Assembly (NCBI GenBank): GCA_030374765.1 | Contig: JARGXX010000073.1 | Coordinates: 248,001-312,000 of the forward strand | From: Agarophyton chilense | Taxonomy: Eukaryota > Rhodophyta > Florideophyceae > Gracilariales > Gracilariaceae | Direction: 5' to 3' | DNA: 64,000 nt | Part shown: one piece after another, positions 10,600 to 21,684 of the stretch | How the letters are laid out: every line of letters starts with the position of its first letter | How positions within the stretch are numbered: position 1 is the stretch's first letter | Translations under genes and position numbers: made by a program | Notes under the pieces: generated by a model | The model's input: only the letters and a program-made list of their open reading frames with translations | Database searches by the model: none | Told to the model about the DNA's origin: nothing

Positions 10600-11168
10600 T
10601 TTCTGAGGGTGTCACGTTGGGGAATCGTTTATCAAGCATCGTTTAAGTGGTCGGGGAGTGTTACATACCCGCAATTTCGAACAGGGAGAGGACAGTGGCC
10701 ATTGTTATGGGACACTCGTATACCACGATATCGGCTCACGCAAAGCGCAGCATGTGAAGTACGGAGAATAAAGAACGGGTTCTACTGTGTCTCGTTTCGG
10801 GAAAATATAGCATGCAGATGAAGATTACCGGGGTTTCGTTCCAAACGCTCCCTAATTAGAATGCGTCCACAGGAACCACAAACGTTCGGGTTTGGCCAGC
10901 CGAGTTCTGCATGGCAGGGTATATCAATGACGCGTCTTACCAGGAGGGAGATGAAGACAAGGACACGGTTGAACAGGACCCGGAGGACAGGGACGCTGTG
11001 GAGCAAGACCCTGAGGATAAGAAGGACTCGAACGTGGCCATTTACCACCCCAGTGTTAAGTACTCGAGGAACACAAATGTTGGAGAGTATGATCTCCTCG
11101 TGGCGAGAGCCACGAAAGATATTCATATAGCTGAAGAGCTTTATCAATACTGCGGGACGAAATACTGA
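10600..11168 (+). pseudogene. SET-domain protein (histone lysine methyltransferase type), decayed
   Basis: The SET core is visible in order. SGRGVLHTRNFEQGE with a following CYGTLVYHD (about 10646-10735) resembles the opening GxGxFA.r.i..G..i.eY strand pair. AGYINDASY (about 10914-10940) sits where the N-H-S SAM-contact motif should be. ARATKDIHIAEELYQYCGTK (about 11106-11165) matches the closing R-D-I-..-GEEL-..-DYG segment. An acidic tandem, VEQDPEDRDAVEQDPEDKKD, sits between the last two. SET domains methylate lysines on histones and other proteins, and viral SETs also exist. Adjacent and co-oriented with the DNA methyltransferase. Broken, several breaks. Confidence 0.7.
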
Positions 11169-11169
11169 T

Positions 11170-11597
11170 GGGCGAGAAATACATGAGATAAAATGCCACC
11201 TGTTCCTACCTGACTGGTGAAAATACCACGTAAAACGTTGATGGCACTCTGCAATAAATTCTAAACACAAATTGTACATGTAGAAAGCCACAAATTAGTC
11301 CCACGAAAAGTGTATTGGGTATTCTGTGTTTGAATGGCGCTTTAGGAAACAGGGCGGGAGGTGAAAACAAAACCCCCAAATCTTCAGAAACCGCGAAAGC
11401 AAGCTTCCTTTCAACGGTTCTTAGTTCCTCTAGGCGACACCGTTGAAAGACCCTTTCTCTCCATCTCCACCATCCACAATCTCCGTCTCCTTCTCCATCT
11501 CCTTCTCCATCTCCTTCTACGCCTGGTCTCTCCGTTTTTTTCGTGTTCCACGCTCTTTTTCTTATTGCGTCTCCGTCTGTTTTTTTACCTAGCCGCG
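11170..11597. other. Spacer with CTCCTTCTCCAT microsatellite
   Basis: No gene is recognised. At about 11482-11518 lies a short array of CTCCTTCTCCATCT-type units on an otherwise G/A-rich arm, so the strand bias flips locally. It may be a promoter or leader region for the downstream gene. Confidence 0.4.
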
Positions 11598-13740
11598 GTC
11601 CATGGCACTACCCACGCGTCCAACGAAGCGGAGTACCACGACCAGTTCGTGCAATGAAGGCGCGGGTCCAGGAACCCGGCATTACAAAAGGGGGCAGCAC
11701 TTGGTCGAGAGGGAGTCAAGGGCGGCCGCCACGAAGTAGATTGTCTTCGAAGACCCCGGAACGTGAAGCGCGTGCCATAGATAAAAATTGAACGCACGCA
11801 AAAACTCTCTCCACGGCCACGGAAAGCCCTGATAGTTAGTTTGTCGCTGCGAAACCCGCAAGACAAGGAGGTGAACCTTTCACTCTAAAAATTCCCAAGC
11901 TGAAGTCGAAGCCAAACGCGAAGCTGAAGCAGGCGCGGAATGATTCTGCAGTGGCTACTCATGCGCAGCGCGAGAATCTGTTGGAGAAGGCGCCATTTAA
12001 TCATAGAGAGGATGAGTATGAAGAAAGAAGGGAGCAAGACTTTGTACCAGATTGCACAAGGGTAACTGATAAAGAAGACATCGGCGACCTACCGAGAGTT
12101 ACGCAACGGGCGGCGCAATAGGCAACGAAAGCGGTGAGAGAATCGCCTAGACCAAGAACTATGAAATCTGCGTTTCGAAGAAAGGTAGTGCCGGCGGATG
12201 TGAGGTTTTCAAGTGGAGGTTCACAACTCTCTGGGCGGGCGATAAGTGCGATGGATAGAAGGAAAAGAGACGTACAAGATGGGTTTATGGACAACGGGAT
12301 CGGGATGAAGGGTTTACGAAGAAGGTGAAAGAAGACGGAGATGCAGAAAATGAAATCGAGAGACCGGTACAATATGAGGACTGCGTGCATTCCGTTGCAC
12401 AGGAGTCTGAAGAGAAGGGGTAGGCGATGATAAGGGAGCCAAGGGGAAAAGGAAAAGAGTAGAAAGAGGGTTAGCATGGGGTATGAGAAGGGAACTGTCC
12501 CCAGGTGATGATTAGAGGAGCAAATTGGGTTGGGGGACCCGAATGAAGAGACTGGCGGAGTGAATTGTGTAGGGGAGTCAAATGTCGCGCGAAATGGACT
12601 GCTTACGAAGATGGATAGCTGAAATGGGGGCTACATAGTACAAGAGAGTATTGTAAGAGTTTTAGGATGAGTCTGACGCTGGCCCAGAAAGAGGTTCAAC
12701 GGCTTGGGAAGGAGGTCAGAGATTACGAACGTCTTATAATCGTTACGGCAGGCGGTGAACTACAAAAAAGGGAAGTCTAATTTGATGGAGAGGGGTGATA
12801 CAGTGCAACATGAGATAGAAGTGGATGAAATGTTCTATAGGGTAGAGAAGAATATGTATGACAGTGTGCTTCACTATGCGAAGAGTGAGACGTCGAAGCT
12901 TTGTCTGTCGGGTGCTCTGGCGAGTAACTGGGCAAACAAGTTTGAAGTGGTTGGAGAAAAGAGAGAGGAAAGCGTGATGGTTATGGATGTGAAAGAGATT
13001 GTTCCACGATGTCCGATGGAGGTAGTGCGAGAGATGAAACCGTATACGCCGTCTGTAAAGGGAGGAAGTGAGGTCTGGTTGTACGATGTGGTGAGTATGA
13101 AGTTGGGGCTTCAGTACGGTCGTTGGGAAAGAAATAGAAGTGTTTGCAGGAGTTGGTGAAGGATGCGTGTTTATGGAAGAGGGTGCAACAGGTTTCGAGC
13201 GCTGCTGTGGGTGTACGAAAGCGGAATGTCAGGGAGATGCTGTTTTTTGACTGGTTTATAATTTGAAAGCTAGGCGTCCTAGACAAAGATAGGACCAAAA
13301 AGTGCAGAAAAGATACGTATTGCAGGTGCAGCAGACGCTACAGAAGCTACTACCGAAGGATATCGGTGAAAATGAAGTATTGTCGACATGGAGGATGAAG
13401 AAAGTAGAAGAGATATGTTTCTCTGTGTTTCTTATTTCGTCAGAAAAGTATGAGAATGAGCCTGATGACATGTATCCCGGAACGGAGTGACTTCGCAAGT
13501 GCTGAGGGCGTTTCTTCGGTACGATGTACAGCAACTGTCGCCCGAGGCGGAGTAAGGGTATATGTAAGTGGATGGAAGTGTTATTAAGCTGAGAGGCTTT
13601 GATGCGTGGATCTCATCTGTGGTGCGGGCGATGGATTTTGATCTGTGAAGAGGTTTGAGACAGAAGATAATGTTCACGACTTTGTTTTTTTAAAGTACCT
13701 TCCGCTAGCTGTAGAAGGAATTTTAGAGACGGCTAGGGGG
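11598..13740 (+). pseudogene. Long decayed gene of unknown function, plus arm
   Basis: A plausible start is ATG at 11600 (MALPTRPTKRSTTTSS), giving a basic Ser/Thr-rich N-terminus. Later stretches read GEPFTLKIPKLKSKPNAKLK, then AQKEVQRLGKEVRDYERLII (coiled coil, about 12680-12740), and an open 134-codon piece at 12755-13159 with ASNWANKFEVVGEK and GGSEVWLYDVVSMKLGLQYG. Codons favour third-position G, as on the minus arm. No domain is recognised. The basic N-terminus plus coiled coil would suit a DNA-binding or structural protein, but this is a guess. Several breaks. Confidence 0.4.
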
Positions 13741-13790
13741 AAGGTGGAGGAAATATAAAGGGAGGAACTGGAGCACACGGGGGGGGGGGG

Positions 13791-14150
13791 AATAAGAAAG
13801 AACCAAGGCATGTGTTTTCCAACTCAGAGTGGGTCGGGACTGTTGCACTATATATTACTTCGAAGCAAATGGTGTTTTTGGCAGTTCGTGCGGAGCGCGC
13901 TATTGGCTCAACCTAGAAGGAAGAGATTGAGAATACCTATGAGGTGAGGCAGCACCAGCCACTGAAGGGTGCAACAGGAACGGCGGGCGTACTGAGAACA
14001 CGTAGGTAGACGGTGATGCACAGCGAACGCCAGTCCGCAAAACCGTAAGGACACTAGGGATTACCTTTATGGTCGACTGTAGAAACAAAGAAGGGTAAAA
14101 GTAGTCCAGTGGGTGCTTTTCGTTACAATAGTGACTGGGGTGGCCATAGT
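13791..14150. other. No gene seen
   Basis: Follows an 11-base G run at about 13780-13790. No coding frame or known repeat is recognised. Part of it may be the outer portion of the LTR of Ty3/gypsy fossil B. Confidence 0.35.
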
Positions 14151-14199
14151 TGGTGAAGAAATATATCTCACCGGCCACCCGACCTACTGTGCCGCTCCT

Positions 14200-14906
14200 C
14201 ACCACGTGGCCACGAGGAGGTGCACTTAAGACGCACCATTCGATCTACTTGCTTTTTATTTAAATAATACTAAATTTGCGAAAAGCTAAACTAATTTGCT
14301 GACTAAACCATTATAGTTCACGGCGCATGCCGGCAACCATCCAGGTCTGATACGTGGCATGAATACGTCATCGATGTAGCTCACAGTATTACAGAACCCC
14401 CTCATAGCGACAATCACGCCCAGTGGCTGTACTGGTCGGGAGTTCGTGTACCGATCGGTTTTGTCGCATTCTCCGTTGCATGTTCCGTGTGCCCGAATGT
14501 CATACATCATCGATGTCTTTTCCGCTTCTTTTCCTTTTTCGCGCCGGACCTTTCTGGTGTCATCGTTTCCATTCTTCATCCTTCCCTCCCTTTTTTCTTT
14601 CCCTTCTCGTACCGTAACGACCGGATTTCACTCGTCGGGATGCGCGCGAAGTCCCCAAAACTTCATGGTGTATGTCGCAACACTGCCGAAGGGTCAACCA
14701 AATACGGTAAGGGCTCTCGCCGTGTGTCTATACCGATCACGGGGGGTTCCGTGTCGGAGGTGCCCCTTCGGTTTTTTCCCGCCCAGTCCGTGGAGAATTC
14801 GGGCATCTCTGAGGACACATAGCATGACCGTCACGGGCTGCATCGGGTGCGAGAGCCTCCCGTCGATGGATACAAAGGCCTCAGCGGCGAGAAAATACCT
14901 CGCTGG
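14200..14906 (-). repeat. LTR-like sequence of fossil B
   Basis: Read on the minus strand, a purine tract AGGGATGGATA (14917-14907) is followed by CCAGCGAGGTATTTT, resembling the polypurine tract and LTR start of element C (CCAGGGAGGTTTTT). A CACGTG palindrome lies at 14203-14208. No second LTR of B is in the window. The order of the palindrome and T-rich stretch does not follow element C, so orientation and ends are uncertain. Confidence 0.4.
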
Positions 14907-14933
14907 TCTGCCTATCCATCCCTGTTGGCCACC

Positions 14934-16940
14934 ATGTCTGGTAGGGGTCCCCGCCATTTGAACCGAAGCCGTGGTATTTCGAAGCCCCTGACCCGTTCCC
15001 GCTCTCGGGGTCGTGGTCGTGGCCAGTTTGTCACCGATCTGGTTTCCTCATCATCCCCCATCCTAATGCGTCATTTTGTTTTCCTCTGGGGTCCTGTCTT
15101 TAAGATCCGTATTTCTTCAGCACTACGCCTTCAACCATCAACTCTTTCGGTTTGCTATCGAAGGAGCTCAACTCACTACACTTGGAGGACACGACTTGTC
15201 CGGTCCCAATCAACACCGCTCGGGTGGGTTCGCAGCACAAGCATCCAACCCTTCCTGGTTATGTATCAAAGAATCGTCGGGAAAGTCACAGTCTTGGGCG
15301 CGGTGCTACTAGCTTCACAGAGGCGGTCCAGGGAGATTCGTTCCTGTCCCGGGAGATACGTCTGCATTCAAAAGCGTCAGCAGCCTTCACCGTTTCGTGT
15401 TTTCATCCCTTACAATATCCCAAACGATCTACCGTATCTGCGTCGTAAGGACGAGTTCTTCTACTTCCGCAACCTGGTGTGACTGCTGCACCGTATCGGT
15501 CGGTCGACGAAATGGTTAAGAATTGACTATGAAACGATGATGTTGAAAACACCCTTCCATACCATTCACTGGTTGGATTTTGACTGTTGGAGAGAGGACG
15601 CTGCCCCCAAGGCCCGGATCCATTGTAGGAGTATTCTCGTCGGTAACACGCATGTTTTCTATTGTACGAAGTTCTTATCTTAAACGATTGAGAATCGCCG
15701 AAAATGGATGTTACCCGTCCCGACTGGTGGGAGGGCAATGAGATACCTCAGTGGTGATTCTGCGTCCCGGCTCCTCCCGTGCAGGCCTACTTCTGCCGCC
15801 ATTGCGATCGAAGCGAGGGGTACTGTCATACTTTTTGTTCTTTAGCTCTGGCGGAGTGGGCCCTTTTAGTGGCCCTTCTCGTTGTTTAGGCCTTTCGCGG
15901 CGGTATTACCTGGGACAGCCGTTGCTCCGACCCTCAGATCACAAACTACGGATTTTCACCTGTTGGTCGTATATTAAGGATTCCTGGCTCCACCGTGGAT
16001 CTTATCCTCCAGATTCGTGTGGCTTAAGTTCTCTTCGGTATGTAATACACTGTTTTCCAGCTCGAGACTTACCTGGAGGAGTCTCTGTCTCATCTGTGGA
16101 AAGATGACCGATGTTGGGAAGTGTGGAACTTCGAGAAGCTAGCCATTCCTAGTGAGACAAACCGGATATTACCAGGCGGGCAGGCCATTCGTGGGTCCAC
16201 TCAGCCCTTTTCCTATAAGGTAAATACTACAGAAGATATTACAACCGTGCCTTCGACCCTCGCACCTGCTGGTTCCGCTGGTATTTCTTCTATCCGCGTT
16301 CCACGTCTTCCCCGTTCGATTTCTGCTCCTTCTCGAGGGCCCGGGCAATCCCTCATGGTGAATCCTACTACAACAGGCGGTGGGGAACCTGTTACTTCTC
16401 CTGCCACTAGTGGGGCGCTCATGAGGATCCGGCGCGTCTGCATCTCTCGTCCCAATCATCCCGGTCTGCGCTCCTTCTACAAAGCCCTCGCGCTTTTAGA
16501 AAAGCTCCTCCTCCGTCTTGCGGACTATATCATCGCTATCAACCAGGCGGTGGCCTTCCTTAATCGGTTTCAGGCCGAGATGTACCAGGCAGTGACGCAT
16601 CACGTTGAGGATCTGAGCACCATTGTAGGCGCGCGGACAATTCGAGGGATTCCTTTATGGACACCACGGGTGATTCTTTGTTGGATTCAATCAGCCATTA
16701 CCCTGTGGGTAACGTACCGATGCCTTAGCCTGGGACTTACCCCTTCCCTGCTTCCTTTCTCACTTCGAGTACCTTTTCAGGTCTGCCGCCGTTGCCTCCG
16801 ACTCCTCAGAGGTCTGCTCCTTATTTGTTTAGTGCGGGCTACGAGTCTAATACTCCGACCCCTCCTGGTTCTGGTTTAGGGCCTTCTGGAGAACCTTCTA
16901 CTACTCCTTGTGTGATCCCCTTCCTGGACTGGCCTTTGTA
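14934..16940 (+). pseudogene. Accessory frame antisense to pol of fossil B
   Basis: A decayed plus-strand gene between pol and the LTR of a minus-strand Ty3/gypsy fossil. It opens with a basic Arg/Ser/Gly-rich stretch (MSGRGPRHLNRSRG at 14934). Pieces correspond by eye to the antisense frame of element C: a P-F-x-x-x-I-P block near 15395, PDWW at 15719-15730 followed about 12 codons later by a C-V-x-x-x-P-P-V block, and AEWA at 15851-15862. Further on, a helical stretch ALALLEKLLLRLADYIIAIN (about 16480-16540) resembles one in element A's antisense frame. I first took it for gag and rejected that. Function unknown; several breaks. Confidence 0.6.
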
Positions 16941-17089
16941 GGTGTTTTAGCTTACAATTAACTCGTGAACTCTTCTTGACTTCACCTTTCCTTTTTCTTT
17001 GCGCCGAGCAGTCGCACAGCTAATATCGCTTCTGCTCCTTCTTTGTGGCCTGCACTAGTGTAGGTCTTTATCAATCCGTTGGTGGGAGT

Positions 17090-20000
17090 TCGTTGTGCCT
17101 GTGTCAGTACTGAAATCGGAAGTTTCGTGTTATATGGTGAGGAGATTTCCATGGGTCATCTCCAGGGTCATAACCATATCACCGTACGGGGTAGCGAAGA
17201 CCTGTTGGTACTCGCTTGTGACCTACAATGGTGTCGATCTCACATTTGGATGCCGGCACCTCAGGTTGCCCGCCTAATTGAGGTGCGGAGGCCTGCTGTT
17301 GGGCTCCTTGGGTTGTGGTAGGGTCTGAAGTGTTGTTCAGGCCTTGCGATTGAAGGCTTTCTGTGCCACTTGGTGAAAACGGCTCTGGTTCTGGGAGTGT
17401 CGTGCCAACGGTTGGTCCGCTGTAATTACACGTATATCTTGCGGTAATTGGTTATGTATGGGAGAGGGGACTGGGGCAGTACTAGTATCTCCAGTCTCTG
17501 ATCGTGATAGTGGTTCAGGCTCAGCTTGGATGCCCTTTGGGCAGTTTCGGGGACCGTTGGGCGCCGTAGTACTACCTCTTCTAGGTTTTATTGAGATTTG
17601 GTCTACCGATACGGTTTTCTCGAGTGCATCCAATCGAACCGTAACTGTATGCTCATTTGCTGAGATCACCTCATATTGTTTTGTAAAATTTTTGTAATAG
17701 CTTCGATTTGATGTCAGCATCAATACGAATATCGTCTCTCTCCTCGTATGGTGTCGGTCTCAGTCAAGGAGGAGGGATATCAATGAAGAAATAGTCCCCG
17801 GTCTCCATCTTGGTATTCATCTTCACTCCTTGGTCGCAGTAGGCTTTATAACGCTTCTGGGCTACTGTCGATTTGGCATTGGCTCCCTTTAAGGTTGTTC
17901 TGAGCTTGCTGAATGTAATATTTTTTAACTGAGCGGGGGTAAGTGTGCCAGCTGCTTGGTAGTTCTCGGGTCCTGGTTGAAGAACAATACCATGAGGTGT
18001 ACGTAAGAGGACCAGGTTGAAGGGAGTACTATGCGTCGATTGGTGTATCTGAAGGTTTTAGGCATATGTTGGGGGCTGTAAAGAATCAGCCAAACCAGTT
18101 TGGTGTTCTTCTACATAGTGTCGTAGTCTGTCTACGAGTATTTTGTTGAAGAGTTACACGTGGCCGTTCGTCTAAGGATGGTACGCCGTGGTGAGGGAAT
18201 GATTTTACCCAAGCATTGTATATACTGCTTCGAAGAACTTAGACGCTAAGGTCGAACCATTGTCGGATATTAGGTACATAGACACACCATACGAAAGTTT
18301 CCTCTCCTTCTTTGATAGCTCCCGCCATTTTTGGTAATCCCTCCATCTGTCCTTCTTCATTATTCCATAGTCTTTTTCGTTTGTCCTTACCATACAGTTG
18401 TGCCAGCGGAATCCTGAAGCATAGTATAACACCTTCTCCCGGTTCTGTGTCCAGCCCATCGGTATTTAACCGGTAAATCGCATCAGCGCTATTGTTTTTT
18501 ATACCAGGAAGGTATTGGAATTCATAATCAAACTCCGAGAGTCAAAGTCTCCGTCAAGCTGACCGTCCAGAGTCGCTTGACAAACCCAATACCCACCGTA
18601 AGTATTCTTGATCTGTTAGTACAGTAAAGCGGGCACCATATAGGTAGTATCACCGCATCAACATGCTCCATACCGCAGCGAGGCATTTTTTCCCGTGACG
18701 GAGTGGTTTTGTCCCATCTGTGTGAGCTTTGGGCTCCAGTATTCAATTGGTGCCCTCGATTAATCGTCCTGTTCCTGCATTGGACAGACACGAACTTGGG
18801 CGTTCAAAGCATGATTATCTAATGTATATGGCTTTCTTGAATCCGGTAGGGACATTATAGGAGATGAAAGTAGCTTCGCCTTCAAGAGATTAAAAGCGTC
18901 CAGTTCGTCGTATTCTACATACAAAAACCTTTCTGGTTGTCGGTTTTGGAGAGGTCGGTTTAGAGGGGCTGCTATCTTTTCAAAGTTTTTGATAAACCTG
19001 TCGTAGGTGTTACAAAAGCCTATGAATTATCGCATTTCTGTTTGGGTTCTAGAGATTTTCGATTCTTGTACTGCTCTTAGGCTTCATTTGACTACTTGGA
19101 GTGTTCCTGGGCTAATCTTGTGCCCGACATACTCTACTTTATTATCAAAGAACGTGCACTTTCTTAGCTTCAGAGTTACTCCAGCCTTTCTCAGAAGATC
19201 CAGTACGGTACGAACGTGCTCGTGGTGCTCATCCATGGTTTTAGAGTAGGTCACGAGCTCTTCTATATACACCAATACGGTTGTCTACCTTACTTTTGAC
19301 AGTATAGTTTCATGAGCCCGTTGAAAGGTTGCTGGCGCATTACATAGACCAAATGGCATCCTTAGGAATCGGTTGAGACCAGCGTGACAAGTGAACGTGG
19401 CTAGTCTCTGTCCTTCTCGGATATCTCTATTTGCCAATTACTACAGTTGGAATCTAGTCTGGTGAACGTACTTACGCCCCCGGAGTATCGTTGCGTTTAT
19501 TCATTCTTGGAATCGGATACGAGTATCTTATAGTAACCGCATTCAACTTCCTATCGTCGATACAGAACCACGTTTGGGGTTCTCCTGGTTTTTGCTCAAG
19601 CACCACGGGGCTTGCCCATTCTACATTTGCGGTTTCAATCACACCTCCGCTGACCATTCTCTGCATCTCCTGTACTTCTCATTCACGCGCTTTTGGACCG
19701 GCCCGGTACGGTTGTTGATGAACAGGCTTGGCGCCTGGCACCAAATCTATGCGATGCTGGGTTACTTCTATCGCACACAGCCGTCCTGACCAAATGGTTT
19801 CGAACGGTTCCAGTAGGAAGAGTATCGTTTTTCAGTTTCTTACAACTTGAAGGACATTATTTACTTCTTTTCTCCAATACTTCACAATATCCGCTTCCAT
19901 TTTGGGATCGGTCTTCTCTCCGTTTTTGGTGTTTCCTTTTACCTTGTGGTTTTCATTCTCTCCAGCCTCCCCCTCCTTACCTTTCACGTCCAATTGAGAC

Positions 20001-20770
20001 TACGATGGTTTTATTGTGAATATTTGACCTGGTCCCGGGAGCGCTAAGCCGGTAGCGGTATTTCGGGGGAGCTTTACTATGTGGTTGCTGAAGTTGCTGA
20101 GGTATACCTTGAACTTTTTTTTCGGTATATTCTTGAAAATTTCATTTGCCATCAAGGTCGTGGGTATTTCCACCAACATGCCCTGGTTCTGAATGGATAC
20201 AATACCTGGTCGCAAGGATGTGACTTGTACTACCATTCGATGAGAAGATTTAATGGATACCCTGTGGGCTAACCGCACCTTACTGGATATTAAACCTGCT
20301 GATTGGTTTGCAAACTCCCGTTTGGTGTTCTCTTACTGTGGTCCTCGGCTTTTACCAATAATGGAAATGCGGGGTCCATTGTTGAAAGGAGTCGTATGAG
20401 ATCTGGGGAATATACCCCGGATGTGGCAGCCGATAAACGATGTCCCCAAAATGCAGTCCGCTGCCAGTTGGTCGACCATGATCAAGGGGTCCCTTACCTT
20501 CAGGTTAGTAACCAAGTCCATGAGGCTAAGGTAACAACGGCTTCAAAGAGGTCCATTGTTTGCATTTACGAGTGGGTTCAGCATTGTGGAGGGCTGTATC
20601 CTGTCCAACAAGCTTGGTGGTATTAGTCTGGCATTCACCAGATTGAGTCTCGTTGCTGTATCCAGGACAATGAGACATTGAACTAAATGGTTATGAGTAA
20701 GCCCAGGGGTGATGTTTAGGTTGTAGTTACTGTGTTTGAGGGAGCTTATACTGAGTGGGTCATCCATAAC
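17090..20770 (-). pseudogene. Ty3/gypsy pol of fossil B
   Basis: Recognisable parts on the minus strand: protease (VLDTATRLNLVNARLIP near 20680), RT fingers (GGVIETANVEWASPVVLEQK near 19640), RT thumb (HHEHVRTVLDLLRKAGVTLK near 19220), RNase H, integrase core and tail with SVDQISIKPR, then a chromodomain-like remnant. The chromodomain in this family is thought to guide integration to modified histones. Broken, many breaks. Confidence 0.8.
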
Positions 20771-20789
20771 CTCTTTCTCTTAAATGACC

Positions 20790-21109
20790 GATGGGTATTC
20801 ATCAATACTTGAATAAAAGTGTATTGGAAGGTCTTTCGAGCGGGCCGGGTTGGGGGTGGCGTTCACTCCAAACGATTGGCGTTTTCTGCCTCGTGAACGA
20901 GCTCAGTATCCTGAGATTCGCCCATGACCAAATTGACCTATTGCGCTGCAAGAAAGGGGGAGTTCGCCTTCCTTTCAGGGCGAGCGGCTGCGAGTTGGGG
21001 ACCGAAGAGTTCCCTATGGTTCTGCTGCCGCACCTGGAAAAGAATGGCTCGTATATATAAAGCCACGCTGCTACACTGCGTCGCCAAATGGTGGGGAGAT
21101 AAACAAAAC
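20790..21109. other. Spacer between fossils B and A
   Basis: No gene is recognised. It contains TATATAAA (21053-21060) and a purine-rich GGTGGGGAGATAAA (about 21090-21103) just before the LTR of element A. The latter looks like a polypurine tract, as if that LTR also closed another element. Confidence 0.4.
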
Positions 21110-21374
21110 TGTGAAGGATCAACGATTACGGTTGAGTCCTGTAAGTCCCCAGGGCCTGAGGTATCTTAAAGACGCCACGTGGCCTGGCCAACTTCAGCTG
21201 GACATATTTAAAGATTTATTTTATTCTATTTAGTGTGATAGAAAAGCCTTACAGTGCAAGACAGTTCTCGGGGCCTTACCACTCATAATTACTTGACTCG
21301 AGTGATGCTTCTCCCTTAGAATCGGGTACGCACCGTTAGGATACTAAATTATCCCCTATGGTACAGTAGTTACA
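21110..21374 (+). repeat. 5' LTR of fossil A
   Basis: Starts TGTGAAGGATCAACG and ends near GTTACA. It contains GCCACGTGGCC with CACGTG at 21176-21181, then ATATTTAAAG and a T-rich TTTATTTTATTCTATTTAG that may hold the promoter. A matching copy lies at 29611-29876. Confidence 0.8.
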
Positions 21375-21684
21375 CTAATTGGTATTCAAGCCATCGTTTC
21401 CGTAACTCCGACCTGCAGGACTATGCATTAAACGCTTGTTCATTGCACCAAGTATTATGGGAGTGCCCCTGTCAAGGATACGGACCTGAGGACCCGCTCT
21501 CTTAAGCTATCTCAGGTTCAGACCAATACGCCGACCCACCAGCCATGGTGATACATTTTGGTCTCTTGACTTAGAATCACTTAGGAATAATTGAGCTGAC
21601 CACTGGAAAAAAGAATAATACAGATTCTAGCCTTTGGTTTAATTCTCAAACGGGCCAGAAAAACAGAAGCAACAGCCATTATGG

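Larger units (their letters stand above)
5480..13790. other. Unassigned decayed multi-gene block with DNA methyltransferase and SET domain
   Basis: This 8.3-kb stretch matches no LTR, Tc1 or Harbinger feature. From 5480 to about 9580 the plus strand is strongly C/T-rich; from there to about 13790 it is G/A-rich. Coding-like frames lie mostly on the minus strand before the switch and on the plus strand after it, so the purine-rich strand is the coding strand on both arms. The right arm begins with a beta-class amino-methyltransferase followed by a SET domain. It reads like a large, broken mobile or viral element with several breaks per gene. I treat it as a fossil and cannot name its family. 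The ends are set by the composition change only. Confidence 0.5.
14150..20790 (-). mobile_element. Ty3/gypsy fossil B (chromodomain type) with antisense accessory frame
   Basis: The minus-strand order from high to low coordinate is protease (about 20770-20340), reverse transcriptase (about 19670-19090), RNase H (about 18950-18530), integrase core (about 18460-18200, with YLISDNGSTLASKFFEAVY), integrase tail (17723-17337) and a chromodomain-like segment (about 17240-17130, DTIVGH and RWYGY pieces). Beyond pol a plus-strand accessory frame (14934-16940) lies antisense, then LTR-like DNA. No gag is recognised. Boundaries are approximate. Broken, many breaks, old. Confidence 0.75.

Noticed and set aside
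11361-11657. Plus-strand frame with Leu-rich stretch
   Set aside because: The Leu run comes from the CTCCTTCTCCAT microsatellite, not from a membrane protein.
14934-16940. gag gene of a separate plus-strand Ty3/gypsy element
   Set aside because: It follows LTR-like DNA and starts with a basic region as gag would, but its later parts resemble element C's antisense frame (PDWW, EWA), and the only pol next to it is on the minus strand. I now read it as fossil B's antisense accessory gene.
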